Assembly (NCBI GenBank): GCA_004124875.1
Contig: SCKJ01000002.1
Span: 310,001-374,000, forward strand
Origin: Fidelibacterota bacterium
GTDB taxonomy: Bacteria; Fidelibacterota; Marinisomatia; SCGC-AAA003-L08; TS1B11
DNA: 64,000 bases
Direction: 5' to 3'
Below the pieces are notes generated by a model. It saw nothing but the letters and a program-made list of their open reading frames with translations. It ran no database searches and was not told the DNA's origin. This document shows positions 42,931 through 52,423 of this stretch, one piece after another. The translations under genes were made by a program, and so were the position numbers. Every line of letters starts with the position of its first letter. Positions within the stretch are counted from its first letter, which is position 1.

Positions 42931-45489
42931 GTGAACCGTCTCAGGACTCGATTGAATCGTGCGCCAGTAGCAAGAATGGTCACCTTGGCCATGACCGGTC
43001 TCAGTCTGTTATCTTGCCTGGGAAACAGCTCACAGGCGCAGTGGGTGGACCCGATACTCGATTTTCCCCAGTCTGGCATGGATGACCCCTCCGCCTATCA
43101 GGGTTACGCGACTCGCTTTGTGCGGGATACGGACGGCAACACGGTGCAACTTTCCATCAATCGACGGCTGGGCAGGGTCGTCAATATTTGGGCCGATGAT
43201 GCCAATGAGAGCATCTCCTTCACCGTCCGCGACAACCAGGGCAACCCGGCCGCCATGGAGTGGGAATCGGATGGGGCAGAAATTTCCGCGGACGGGCCCG
43301 CGAGATATGTTCGCTATACTTTGGCCCTGGGTTCCGACGGCCTGCAAATCTCACTTTTCCTCCTGGGCTCCATGCGGCAGGAACGCGATTACCAATATTT
43401 TAAAGGCAATATGGCCCCCTTCGGCAACGAACTGTTCAGCGAGCAGGAACTCCAGACGCTGATGGCCCATTTCAATAAATTATCTTCCGCGGAGCTGGCC
43501 CGCATCCTGCCGCTGCTCCGTGCCACCGACCTGGCGGAGCTCCGCAGCCGGCTGTTGCCCCGGGTATCTTACATCCAGACGCAATCGAGGGAAACCGCCC
43601 TGGTGCAACTGACCACGTTTGATGGGCTAAACCATTTATCGCTCGAGTTAAGCGTGGCGGGCAGCCAGGCGGAAATGACTCTATCTGAGGGGGTCGTGTC
43701 GATCACCCCCCTTGTTTCCGGACCCATCCAGCTCGCGGTAAAAATAGGCTCCGACTCCCCATCGCTGACCCCCCTGCGCCGCGATGAAATATTTAACGCG
43801 GATTTCCTGCGGTTCTACGGGCAGGCGAAAACTGAGCATGGAAACCTTCCTGCTGATTATGCCCATGCGGCGGACGGCTCCGTTGAGAAGGAGCAGTGGT
43901 TGCGATTCCCCTGGCTGCGGCGGCAGGTGCTGAGTGTGGAACTGCTGGTCTCCCAAGAAAAAATAATGGCCGGTTTACCCAACTTTGCCACTTATTTCGG
44001 GCGCGACATGATTATGTCGATGCTGATGTTTGAGTCTATCTGGTCACCTAAAATGCTCGAACAGGTAGTAGCCGCCGCAGTCAGGAAGCTATCACCAGCC
44101 GGGAAAGTCAGCCATGAAGAGGCGCTGGGCGGCCAGGCCATCCGTGAAAACGCAGCGCTTCTAAATCGCCTCATACCGGAATATCTCCTGCTCAAGCAAG
44201 AGACGGGCAGCGCGGCGGCCAGTCATTTCGATGAGATCACGGCGGTTCTGGAGCGGTTCCAGCTGGTCCGTGAAAACTACAACATGGTCGATGAGGACTT
44301 TCAACTCTCCCTGGTGGCCGCCCGTTATCTGGCCCGAGCCGATATTTCTATCGATCAGAAGCGCAAATTTCTCCTGGCCGATGGAATGAGGGGCGGCAGC
44401 GACTCCCGGCTGGCAATGCTGCTGCGTAATCTGGCCTATATTTCCGGCTTGATGCAGCCCTACATCGATGAGCCAGTGGTTGAGAATCTCGTGTCGTTCC
44501 CCCGCCGGGATGCGACCCGGTGGCATGCGGGCAGCTGGCGCGACAGCGGCGCCGGTTACGCCAACGGCCGTTACGCGCTGGATATCAACGCCATTTGGGC
44601 CCCCCACGCGTTGAAATCGATGGGGCAGATTTTCGCATCCCTTCGTGAACTCGGATTCACCCTGGAGGATCTGCAGTCCCATGCGCCGGAGGTGAACCTG
44701 CCCGCGCTGCACAAATACGCAGTTGATGGCGACGCCATGCGGTCTGATCTGAAGATTTGGCAGGGTGCCGTGCGCCACTTTGAAGTGTCTCTTTCGGCCG
44801 CTGAGGTGGAGGCCGGCGGACGTGCGAGACTGGCTCGGTTGCCGGAGCACGAGCGCGCGTTTTGGACCTCCATATCTGTGACCGGGACGGCAAAGCAGAG
44901 CGGCCTGGCATTTCTGGCCCTGGCTCTGGATGAGACCGGCGAACCGATACCCGTGGTCAGCACCGATCCTGCCGCGCTATGGTTCCTGGAAGATTATACC
45001 GCCGATATTCTCGCGGGAGAGAAATCTACCACCGATGTGCTGGAGCAAGTCGCCGCTGTGACCCGCCCCTACCCCCACGGCCTGTTTGTCGATGGCCTGG
45101 GACCGTTGGTATCAAATGACGCGTACGCCTCCGAGGCCGTATGGGAGGCCTTTCGCCTCGATCCCTACCATTCCCCGAGAGTTGTGTGGGGGCGGGAGGT
45201 CAACCTTATCCTGTTGGGTCTGGCTCGTCAAATAACGGGCGCATTTGACGAGAATGGAAATATCCGGGACCCCATGCTGGAAGCATATGTCGACCAGTTG
45301 CGGGACGCCTTGGACAAAATTTATGACGCTGTGGAAGCATCAGGACTTAAGCATAATGAGCTGTGGAGCTACCGGATAGAAGGCAGCCAACTGGCCCCGA
45401 CCCGGTACCCCACCAGCTCGGACATACAGCTATGGAATCTCACAGACCTGGCAGTGCAGTATGCGCTTGGAACGATCCCGTCGCGGTGA
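42931..45489 (+). CDS. secreted (alpha/alpha)6-barrel protein, possible glycosidase of the GDE/GH63-like type
   Basis: An 852-residue exported protein; LLSC near residue 29 may be a lipobox, otherwise cleavage is after SSQAQ. A beta-rich N-terminal domain (~40-330) is followed by a helical domain. The helical part opens with LPNFATYFGRDMIMSMLMFE, where GRD resembles the GRDxxIxLxG entry motif of glycogen-debranching-enzyme and GH63-type catalytic domains. Later helices contain RWHAGSWRDSGAGYANGRY and end WNLTDLAVQYAL. I cannot place it in a named family with certainty. The GTG start has AGGGGA eight bases upstream. Position between two SSS transporter genes and beside GH13 and ROK genes supports glycan hydrolysis outside the cytosol. 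Confidence 0.6.
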   Translation: MNRLRTRLNRAPVARMVTLAMTGLSLLSCLGNSSQAQWVDPILDFPQSGMDDPSAYQGYATRFVRDTDGNTVQLSINRRLGRVVNIWADDANESISFTVRDNQGNPAAMEWESDGAEISADGPARYVRYTLALGSDGLQISLFLLGSMRQERDYQYFKGNMAPFGNELFSEQELQTLMAHFNKLSSAELARILPLLRATDLAELRSRLLPRVSYIQTQSRETALVQLTTFDGLNHLSLELSVAGSQAEMTLSEGVVSITPLVSGPIQLAVKIGSDSPSLTPLRRDEIFNADFLRFYGQAKTEHGNLPADYAHAADGSVEKEQWLRFPWLRRQVLSVELLVSQEKIMAGLPNFATYFGRDMIMSMLMFESIWSPKMLEQVVAAAVRKLSPAGKVSHEEALGGQAIRENAALLNRLIPEYLLLKQETGSAAASHFDEITAVLERFQLVRENYNMVDEDFQLSLVAARYLARADISIDQKRKFLLADGMRGGSDSRLAMLLRNLAYISGLMQPYIDEPVVENLVSFPRRDATRWHAGSWRDSGAGYANGRYALDINAIWAPHALKSMGQIFASLRELGFTLEDLQSHAPEVNLPALHKYAVDGDAMRSDLKIWQGAVRHFEVSLSAAEVEAGGRARLARLPEHERAFWTSISVTGTAKQSGLAFLALALDETGEPIPVVSTDPAALWFLEDYTADILAGEKSTTDVLEQVAAVTRPYPHGLFVDGLGPLVSNDAYASEAVWEAFRLDPYHSPRVVWGREVNLILLGLARQITGAFDENGNIRDPMLEAYVDQLRDALDKIYDAVEASGLKHNELWSYRIEGSQLAPTRYPTSSDIQLWNLTDLAVQYALGTIPSR

Positions 45490-45566
45490 TTGGACCGTTT
45501 TCGTGCAGGCCGGTTGCGGTGTGTACAGCATCCTTTGTTACGAGTGAATAAGGAGGACCGCTTAAA

Positions 45567-47216
45567 ATGGGTTCACTAGGTGTCATCGACGCAACAGTTA
45601 TTCTGGCATACTTTGGAGGCGTTTTCGGTATTGCATACTGGGCCTCTTTGGCCAAGCGCGACACCAGCTCCGACTATTTCCTGGCTGGCCGGGATTTGGG
45701 CTGGCTGGCAGTGGGCGCCTCGCTCTTCGCCTCGAACATAGGCAGCGAACATCTCATCGGTCTGGCCGGATCCGGCGCGGCAGGGGGTTTGGCCGTTGGC
45801 CATTTCGAGTGGCTGGCGACCCTCATGCTGCTGATTCTGGGGTGGGTATTTGTGCCGTTCTATCAACGCAGTGGCGTAACCACCATGCCCGAATTTCTGG
45901 AAATGCGCTATAACGGCGCTTCCCGGACCTATCTGGCAACCGTTTCCATTATCGGCTATGTGCTGACCAAAATCAGCGTCTCGCTCTACGCGGGCGGTTT
46001 GATCATTGGCGGACTAACGGGCATGAGCGTCTGGACCAGTGCGGTCATTATTGTAATAGCCACGGGTGTCTATACCATCATTGGTGGATTGCGGGCCGTG
46101 GTCTACACGGACATGTTGCAGGCCGGCATCCTGATTATCGGATCCCTGGTATTGACTCTGCTGGGTCTCGACGCCGTGGGGGGGTGGTCTGGTTTGAAGG
46201 CAAGTGTGCCACCTGACTTTTTCTCTATGTGGAAGCCCTCCAATCATCCCGATTTCCCCTGGACGGGCGTCATTTTTGGCGCTCCTATCCTGGGTGTGTG
46301 GTATTGGTGCACCGATCAGTATATCGTCCAGCGAGTACTGGCTGCCCGCAACATCAGCATTGCGCGATCCGCCACCATATTCGCCGGTTATCTGAAAATT
46401 CTGCCGGTGTTCATTTTTGTTTTACCCGGCGTGATAGCATTCGGATTGTACAGCACGCCCGAGAACCCACTGGTCGACAATGCGCTGCTGACACTGGCGA
46501 CCAATATCTTGCCGACCGGCCTCTCCGGGCTGTTTATAGCGGGACTCCTGGCGGCACTTATGAGCTCCCTCAGCTCCGTGTTCAATTCTTGCTCCACCCT
46601 CATCAGTTGGGATTTTTATAAAAAGTTCAAACCTGCGGCAACGGAAGCCCAGCTCATCCTGGTTGGACGTCTAGCCACGGGTGTGCTCGTGATCCTGGGC
46701 CTGCTTTGGATACCGTTCATGAAACATATCTCATCGCAGCTCTACATCTATCTCCAGAGCGTCCAGGCTTACATCGCGCCGCCGATTGCGGCCTGCTTCC
46801 TGCTGGGCATATTTTTTCCCCGGCTCAACGGCAAGGGGGCCATCACCTCGCTCCTTTCCGGGGCCGTGTTCGGAGTGCTCCGCCTCGTACTGGAACTGGC
46901 CAATGGGCCGGATAAGATGGGTCTGGCCGACGGCACAATCTGGGCCTGGATAGCGGAGATCAATTTCCTCCATTTTGCGGTGCTCCTGTTCGTGGTCAGT
47001 TCAACCATTCTGACAGTCGTTAGCCTGCTGACGGAGCCACCCAACCGTGAGCAGATAGCTGGCCTCACCTATGCGACCGGCCTCGAAGGCGCAGGTGGCG
47101 TCACGACTGGCACTTTGGCCGACGGCGAGCCGAGCGAAGCCACCACGAAGAGCCAGGTCATACTGTCGGTATTGGTCGTCGCTATCCTGGTCGTGCTGTG
47201 GACCATTTTTGCATGA
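45567..47216 (+). CDS. SSS-family sodium/sugar symporter (SGLT-like)
   Basis: A 549-residue transporter with 14 predicted helices. The N-terminal SSDYFLAGRDLGWLAVGASLFASNIGSEH is split here as SSDYFLAGRDLGW and FASNIGSEHLIGLAGSGA; the latter is the sugar-binding TM1/TM2 signature of SGLT/vSGLT-type proteins. Further matches are YWCTDQYIVQRVLAARN and AGLLAALMSSLSSVFNSCST, the sodium-site helix. These features point to Na+/glucose or Na+/galactose cotransport more clearly than for the other SSS gene. AAGGAGG nine bases upstream supports the ATG. The ROK kinase gene follows after 17 bases, so imported hexose could be phosphorylated at once. Confidence 0.92.
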   Translation: MGSLGVIDATVILAYFGGVFGIAYWASLAKRDTSSDYFLAGRDLGWLAVGASLFASNIGSEHLIGLAGSGAAGGLAVGHFEWLATLMLLILGWVFVPFYQRSGVTTMPEFLEMRYNGASRTYLATVSIIGYVLTKISVSLYAGGLIIGGLTGMSVWTSAVIIVIATGVYTIIGGLRAVVYTDMLQAGILIIGSLVLTLLGLDAVGGWSGLKASVPPDFFSMWKPSNHPDFPWTGVIFGAPILGVWYWCTDQYIVQRVLAARNISIARSATIFAGYLKILPVFIFVLPGVIAFGLYSTPENPLVDNALLTLATNILPTGLSGLFIAGLLAALMSSLSSVFNSCSTLISWDFYKKFKPAATEAQLILVGRLATGVLVILGLLWIPFMKHISSQLYIYLQSVQAYIAPPIAACFLLGIFFPRLNGKGAITSLLSGAVFGVLRLVLELANGPDKMGLADGTIWAWIAEINFLHFAVLLFVVSSTILTVVSLLTEPPNREQIAGLTYATGLEGAGGVTTGTLADGEPSEATTKSQVILSVLVVAILVVLWTIFA

Positions 47217-47233
47217 TCGTGGGGTAGGAATGG

Positions 47234-48199
47234 GTGGGAGACTCCGTGCCCGCTGCCGTGCCTGATTCTAACGCCCCCCGGCAGGAACTGCGTATTGGCG
47301 TTGATGTCGGTGGCACCAACATCGATATCATCGGCCTGAGCAAGAGTGGCGTCGTACTTGGCCGAAAGCGGGTTTCCACGCCTCAGGGCAGCTATCCCGG
47401 TACCGTTCGGGCCATCGTGGAGCTGATTCACGAGTTGGAACAGGAGCTTGACATGCAAGGCTCTATCGGCGTCGGCATACCCGGTGTCGTCTCGGCGCAA
47501 ACCGGACGGGTGAAAAACGCCAACTCGACCTGGCTCATTGGTCACCCGTTGGACAGGGACCTGGCCTCGGCGCTTGGGCGTCCGGTCCGGTTGGCTAACG
47601 ATGCCAACTGTTTCGCGCTTTCAGAAGCGGTGGACGGGTCAGGTGCAGGCGCAGATGTCGTGTTCGGTGTCATCCTGGGGACCGGTGTCGGCGGCGGGCT
47701 GGTCGTAGGCGGCCGAATTATATCGGGCAGAAATCAGATTGCGGGAGAGTGGGGCCATTTATCACTGCCTTGGCCCGACCCGGATGAATACCCGGGTGAA
47801 GCCTGCTATTGCGGTCTCCGGGGCTGCATTGAGACCTTCCTTTCCGGTCCCGCCTTTATCCGCAGCTATCAAGCGCCGACGGGGAAAATCCCATCGGCAG
47901 CCGAAATTGTAACTCTCGCCGGCCAGGGTGATGCCCGGGCGGAGGCGGCGCTGGTGAAATATGAGGACCGCCTGGCGAAGGCGCTGGCCCTGATGCTCAA
48001 CATCATCGACCCTGACGTTATTGTTTTGGGCGGCGGCCTGTCGCAAATTGAAAGACTCTATGAAAACGTCCCGGCGAAATTAGTTGATCATGCTTTTTCA
48101 GATACTATCAGAACAAGCATTCTGCCGCCTAAACATGGTGATGCCAGCGGGGTCCGTGGCGCCGCCTGGCTCTGGCCACCCGGCAGTTCAGACGCCTGA
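47234..48199 (+). CDS. ROK-family sugar kinase (glucokinase/fructokinase-like)
   Basis: A 321-residue cytosolic kinase. The ATP motif DVGGTN is at residues 24-29, the catalytic Asp is 123 (ANDANC), and EWGH at 172-175 includes the zinc-binding His. The CYCGLRGCIE motif (Cys191, Cys193, Cys198) completes the ROK zinc site. There is no N-terminal winged-helix domain, so it is an enzyme rather than a NagC-type repressor. The GTG at 47234 or the GTG at 47246 (GGGAG five bases upstream) could be the start. Converting glucose to glucose 6-phosphate fits the adjacent SGLT-like transporter and alpha-glucosidase genes. Confidence 0.9.
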   Translation: MGDSVPAAVPDSNAPRQELRIGVDVGGTNIDIIGLSKSGVVLGRKRVSTPQGSYPGTVRAIVELIHELEQELDMQGSIGVGIPGVVSAQTGRVKNANSTWLIGHPLDRDLASALGRPVRLANDANCFALSEAVDGSGAGADVVFGVILGTGVGGGLVVGGRIISGRNQIAGEWGHLSLPWPDPDEYPGEACYCGLRGCIETFLSGPAFIRSYQAPTGKIPSAAEIVTLAGQGDARAEAALVKYEDRLAKALALMLNIIDPDVIVLGGGLSQIERLYENVPAKLVDHAFSDTIRTSILPPKHGDASGVRGAAWLWPPGSSDA

Positions 48200-48582
48200 T
48201 GCGAAATCGCCGGGACCATCGCTGCGTATCCTGGCTTTATCGAGCGCCTGGACTCGGGAATTGCAATGCATCGAGTAATTTGATGACTCTTGATCACATG
48301 CCATCCGCGAGGGTAGCGTGATGACGGGTATTGGGAGAATTTTTGGATAGCAGGCAATTTGCGGCCACCTGCGTTGCAAGCGCCGCACGTTGCTACTCCC
48401 GTCGAGATATGCCTGTGCCGGGGACGAAACTTCCTTCGACAGGCTCAGGGCGGGCTTCTTGTCTCGGCGAACAGTGAGGCGTGAATAGTGCGGATATTTT
48501 AGAATCGCCCCTTTGCCGTCCTCACTCGCCCAACCCCCTCAGTGAGGATACCCTGCCGCGGTGGCCACTGCAACCTGGCCGA
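48200..48582. other. intergenic region between converging genes
   Basis: No gene was found in these 383 bases. A 7-bp inverted repeat CCTCACT/AGTGAGG (48520-48526 with 48541-48547, 14-base loop) might act as a weak bidirectional terminator between the ROK kinase and cytochrome genes, but there is no T-run. Confidence 0.5.
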
Positions 48583-49572
48583 TCATTTTCCTTTCTCGAC
48601 AAGCTCCATTTCCCGCTGATCGATGTCGTTTTCTACGGCCGGCTGAGACCGGAAATAGGCAATCAGGTCCGAGATTTCGTCATCCGTCAGCGAGGTGTGA
48701 TACGTCATGCGCGGCATCATCGGCCAGCGGACCATTTCGGTATCGGGGAGCGGCCGTAGCCGCATGCCATATTTAACGGCATTATAAACCTCTTCGTCAG
48801 TAAAAGAGCCGATGCCGGTCTCCTTATCAGGTGACAGGTTGGCGCACATCACCGTGGGCCGATCAGGTACTTCGTAACGTACCCCTCCTGCTAGAGGTTC
48901 GCCGAAATCTGGAAATAATTTGGGGGCATAAGCATGACAATCAATACACGCGCCAAGAAAGGCCAATCGCCGTCCGCGGTCTTCGGCTGTAGTCATACTG
49001 GGCACATAATCGTTGAAGAAATCCTCCTTGGCGTAGATGTAATAGAACATCCCCGTCGAAGCCAGCATCTTCGTGCTCATCGTTAACTCTGTTTTGTCTG
49101 GCGTATGGTTAACGGGCTCCGGCCCCGTCCGCAGGTAAGCCACCAAGGCCATAGCCTCTTCATCGGTCAATACGGCGCCGAATGTCGCCCAAGGCATAAT
49201 TGGGAGCAGTAGACGGTTGTCGCGCCCCAGGCCCTTGGTAATGGCCCTGATGATTTCTCCATCGGTCCAAGCGCCTATGCCGGTCTCCTTGTCCGGTGTG
49301 ATATTGGGTGCGGCTAATCTGCCGTAATCCGCGTTGATGATCAAATCCCCGGCCAGATGCATCTCTTGCTGAGGATCGCCCTCAAAGCTGCCCGTCGTAT
49401 GGCACGATCCGCAGGCCATGATGCCCTCGGCCAATTTCTTGCCTAACGCAACGCGCCCAGGTGTGATCGCGACCGAAATATCGGCAGCCCGCCCGACACG
49501 CCCGGGAATGAGCTTGGCGCAGGCGCTCAGCAAAATAGTGATGCTCAAGATGATGGTTGGGGTCCGTCTCAT
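48583..49572 (-). CDS. dihaem cytochrome c lipoprotein
   Basis: A 329-residue lipoprotein (lipobox LLSAC, Cys18). Two haem-binding motifs are visible: CGSCH at 54-58 and CIDCH at 209-213. Each lies in a class-I cytochrome c domain with the phrase PDKETGIG...FTDEEV near the C-terminal side and Met residues (MPWATF, MPRMTYH) as candidate axial ligands. The two halves are an internal duplication. The layout is like the dihaem subunits of membrane dehydrogenases (alcohol or sugar type), but no dehydrogenase subunit gene is adjacent. It is likely an electron-transfer protein attached to the periplasmic side or outer membrane. Confidence 0.87.
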   Translation of the reverse strand: MRRTPTIILSITILLSACAKLIPGRVGRAADISVAITPGRVALGKKLAEGIMACGSCHTTGSFEGDPQQEMHLAGDLIINADYGRLAAPNITPDKETGIGAWTDGEIIRAITKGLGRDNRLLLPIMPWATFGAVLTDEEAMALVAYLRTGPEPVNHTPDKTELTMSTKMLASTGMFYYIYAKEDFFNDYVPSMTTAEDRGRRLAFLGACIDCHAYAPKLFPDFGEPLAGGVRYEVPDRPTVMCANLSPDKETGIGSFTDEEVYNAVKYGMRLRPLPDTEMVRWPMMPRMTYHTSLTDDEISDLIAYFRSQPAVENDIDQREMELVEKGK

Positions 49573-49840
49573 GTCTGTCTCCCGGAACGAGCCGCTACTG
49601 GAGCAAACAGCGGGCCGGATTATTTCGTTAAGCGGTGAAGCGGCAATTCGCCTGCCGGAAATATAACGATATTCCTATTGGAATGCTACCGGCCGGATTT
49701 CGAACGCCATCTTATCCGGAGCCAATCTCGCAGCGAAACTGATGACGTTTCAAAAACGAGCATGGCAAACGAGGGGGTAATTTGACCCATGGTGACCCCC
49801 TTCCCCGGAAGTTGAATCGCTGTCAGGGGCGCAACAGGGT

Positions 49841-50821
49841 TCAGTCGTTATGTTCCATCACGATTACAGCTTTGCCTACCGCGCGTCCCTCCTCCACACG
49901 GCGCATTGCCTCCGGGAGTTCGCTCAGCGTGTAGCGTTCGCCAATGGCAGGCTTAAGCTTGCCGGATTCCATGAGTGCCCGCAGAGTGTCCAGATCCGGA
50001 CGGTTGGGCATCGAGAGAAAATTGCTGATCCTTTTACGCCCCGCCGGTGTCTTACCTCCTCCGGCGAACATCACCTGGATCATCCGCTTCGTCGAGCCTC
50101 CGACCAACACGTAAACGCCCTCGTCAGACAAGCGTGGCAGATAGTCCGATGACGCACGAAAGGCCGCTGTATCGAGGATAAAGTCGTAGAGATTGTCGCT
50201 CTGGGTCACGTCATCCTGCGAGTGATCGATTACATGATCGGCGCCGATTGAACGCACCATGCCGACCTTGCCCGCGCTACAGACGCCGGTCACCTCGGCG
50301 CCGTACGACTTGGCGATTTGCACGGCGAAGGTCCCGACGCCGCCACCCGCTCCGATGACCAAAACCTTGTCTCCCGGCTGAATCTGACCCTGATTACGAA
50401 GGCCCTTTAAGGCGGTGGCGCCCGCCATCGGGGCGGCCGCGGCTTCCTCGAAAGTGACCCCGGTAGGCTTCAACACAACTGCATCGGCCGGCGCAGCGAC
50501 ATACTCGGCGAATGCGCCCCAGCCGCTGTTGGATAGATCTCCGAAGACCTCATCACCAGGCTTGTACTCGGTGACGCTGCTCCCGGCGGCTTCGATCACA
50601 CCGGAAAAATCGGCGCCTGGGATGGCGTTCTTGGGCTTGAGCAGACCACTGACGAACCTGATCGGGAACGGGGCACCCCTCAGCATATGCCAGTCGGCTG
50701 CATTGACAGACGCCGCTCGCACTTTTACCAGGACTTCATCGTCTTTGATCGTTGGTTTGTCCACCTCATTGAGCTGTAGAACATCCGGTGATCCGTATTT
50801 TCTAGTAACAATCGCTTTCAT
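49841..50821 (-). CDS. MDR-family NAD(P)H:quinone oxidoreductase-like enzyme
   Basis: A 326-residue medium-chain dehydrogenase/reductase. The GroES-like N-terminal domain begins MKAIVTRKYGSPDVLQL and contains the PGADFSGVIEAAGSSV turn. The nucleotide-binding GAGGGVG is at 157-163. The catalytic-zinc Cys/His set and the four-Cys structural zinc loop of alcohol dehydrogenases are absent, so it belongs to the zinc-free quinone oxidoreductase/enoyl reductase branch. The closing segment ALMESGKLKPAIGERYTLSE is standard for this branch. The physiological substrate is unknown. It stands alone, 268 bp from the cytochrome gene. Confidence 0.92.
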   Translation of the reverse strand: MKAIVTRKYGSPDVLQLNEVDKPTIKDDEVLVKVRAASVNAADWHMLRGAPFPIRFVSGLLKPKNAIPGADFSGVIEAAGSSVTEYKPGDEVFGDLSNSGWGAFAEYVAAPADAVVLKPTGVTFEEAAAAPMAGATALKGLRNQGQIQPGDKVLVIGAGGGVGTFAVQIAKSYGAEVTGVCSAGKVGMVRSIGADHVIDHSQDDVTQSDNLYDFILDTAAFRASSDYLPRLSDEGVYVLVGGSTKRMIQVMFAGGGKTPAGRKRISNFLSMPNRPDLDTLRALMESGKLKPAIGERYTLSELPEAMRRVEEGRAVGKAVIVMEHND

Positions 50822-51106
50822 GGAAAATCCTGTATCTTATGTTAAGGTAATCTTCTTAACCGATTTCTCCTGCTTTGGCGGTCACGGAAGCAATGGCGCG
50901 GAGCGCAAGCAAGACATAGGAAACGACAACGACAACTGAACCCCAATCTGGAACTGCTTTGGTCGTTGAGTCTCCCGCTCTGAACAAGTCGCCGATGACG
51001 AACTTAATGAATAGATTCTCAATTCACTACTTGCCAGGTGTGATGCGTCGTTCCCTCCCGGACAGTTACCGCAGATATTCAAGAGTCAACATGATAAGGT
51101 TGTTTA

Positions 51107-51469
51107 ATGGAGAAACTGGTCCGGAGATCGGTTCGAGATAAACTGGGATACAGAAAGGTTTTACTGTTGCTGAAATATGCTCGATTTATCGGCCGTATCG
51201 CCCACCCACATAGAGATTTTAACATACCCCATTCTACCTTCTCTGAGTTGCGGAAAGCTTTTGAAAGAGAAGGAAAAGCTGGGCTGAAAAGAAAGTAACC
51301 GGTAGCCTATACTCACCCCAAACGAGTTCCACCGCAGGTTATTGAAATGGGACTCCAAATCAGGCGATCTCAGCATTTGGGTGCTGAGCGTATCCTAGTG
51401 TACTTGCGGCTTGATGATGGGACTACTTTATTAGTATTAAGCGTCTACGGTATCCGCTCCGTATCCGGA
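51107..51469 (+). mobile_element. relic of an IS481-type transposase (N-terminal part, in-frame stop)
   Basis: The frame reads an HTH region (LLLLKYARFIGRIAHPHRDF, NIPHSTFSELRKAFEREGKA) up to GLKRK. It then meets a TAA at 51296-51298 and continues in the same frame with PVAYTHPKRVPPQVIE and HLGAERILVYLRLDDG. This is the standard start of IS481/IS3-like transposases (STFYRW-like helix, GLKRxxP, PPEVxE, HLGxxRIxWYL). The catalytic DDE domain is missing; sequence after ~51470 is unrelated. No terminal inverted repeats were recognised. The copy is dead and old. Confidence 0.75.
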
Positions 51470-51474
51470 AGATA

Positions 51475-51528
51475 CTATTTCAGCAGCACCATTTTGCGCG
51501 TGAGGATTTTTCCGTCGGCAGCTCGAGT
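51475..51528 (-). pseudogene. orphan type IX secretion (Por) C-terminal tail
   Basis: On the minus strand the last codons before a TAG at 51475-51477 read TRAADGKILTRKMVLLK. This nearly matches the end of the gene at 59157-59996 (SADGKIITRKMVLLK), and the DNA is also similar over ~48 bases. The tail is the end of the type IX sorting domain. The NYPNPFNP region and the cargo protein are absent, so this is a fragment, placed directly against the transposase relic. Confidence 0.7.
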
Positions 51529-52423
51529 TCGACGAGTAATATTGATCGTTGGCTGGATTCATTACAGCCACCGGCTTTCAGTTGTTGTCCATCATGGTGT
51601 ATGTACCCACGCCCACGAATCGATCCACATATTATTGCCTTCTGCACGTTATTTATGCCCCAACTGTAATATAGATACTCTCCTATCTCAACTATGCTTG
51701 TATCATCGAAATTTCTATGATACATTTCCGCAGGTAAATTCGCTACCGCAGCCTCGCGGTTTTGTTGTGGGCATGATAAGGTGATAATTTGGATTCCAAT
51801 CTATTTAGTATAGGCGCACTCGGGGCTGGTACAATCCCAAACAATCAAATCTCTTGTAGATTGATCTATCCAACTCGCCGGGACGGCCGTTCGATCTTGT
51901 CGTATTCTCCAGGGTTTATTTCGTGGACACGTAAAAATAACAGAAGGGGCCGATAAAGCCGAGAAATAGACGCAAGCAGATTTACCATTCGAGTATAGAT
52001 GGGGGAAAATACTCGAGTTTATTACACCGACGACCGCATGCGACTTGGTGATTTTTACCGGAGTTTCCACTATGATCCCCCAAAATCCGTTCTGGAACTA
52101 TTGCCCCTACGAAAATCAGGGGGCTCGACCAATCTTACCCCTAAATAGATATTTCGGCTGCAGGCAAATATCAGTTCGTGACGAACCTTCGATGCCGGGC
52201 AGTCAAATAAAGGCAAGGCTATTTTTCGCGGCATTGATTTCGACGCTCCCGCCGGCCAAGGCGTTCATCCGCAGCTGCACATCCCATGCGACGGGCCCTC
52301 ATAGGGCATGCCGGGTACCATCGCAGGGCCTGGTTGCGATGATGACATGGTGATAACAGCTTATAAACCTTTCGCGGGCTGGGACGGGGACATCGACGAA
52401 AAGACGGACATGCGCCCAATTCC
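51529..52423. other. gene-free, probably decayed region
   Basis: These ~895 bases contain only short frames (the longest are 102 codons on plus and 89 on minus), none with recognisable motifs or a ribosome binding site. Together with the transposase relic and the orphan type IX tail it looks like a degraded insertion zone upstream of the phosphorelay genes. No promoter for the 52424 gene could be picked out. Confidence 0.55.

Noticed and set aside
44161-44850. 229-codon minus-strand frame
   Set aside because: It is antisense to the GDE-like gene, without motifs.
51801-52070. 89-codon minus-strand frame
   Set aside because: No start signal, no domain and a position in a decayed region; support is too weak to call a gene.
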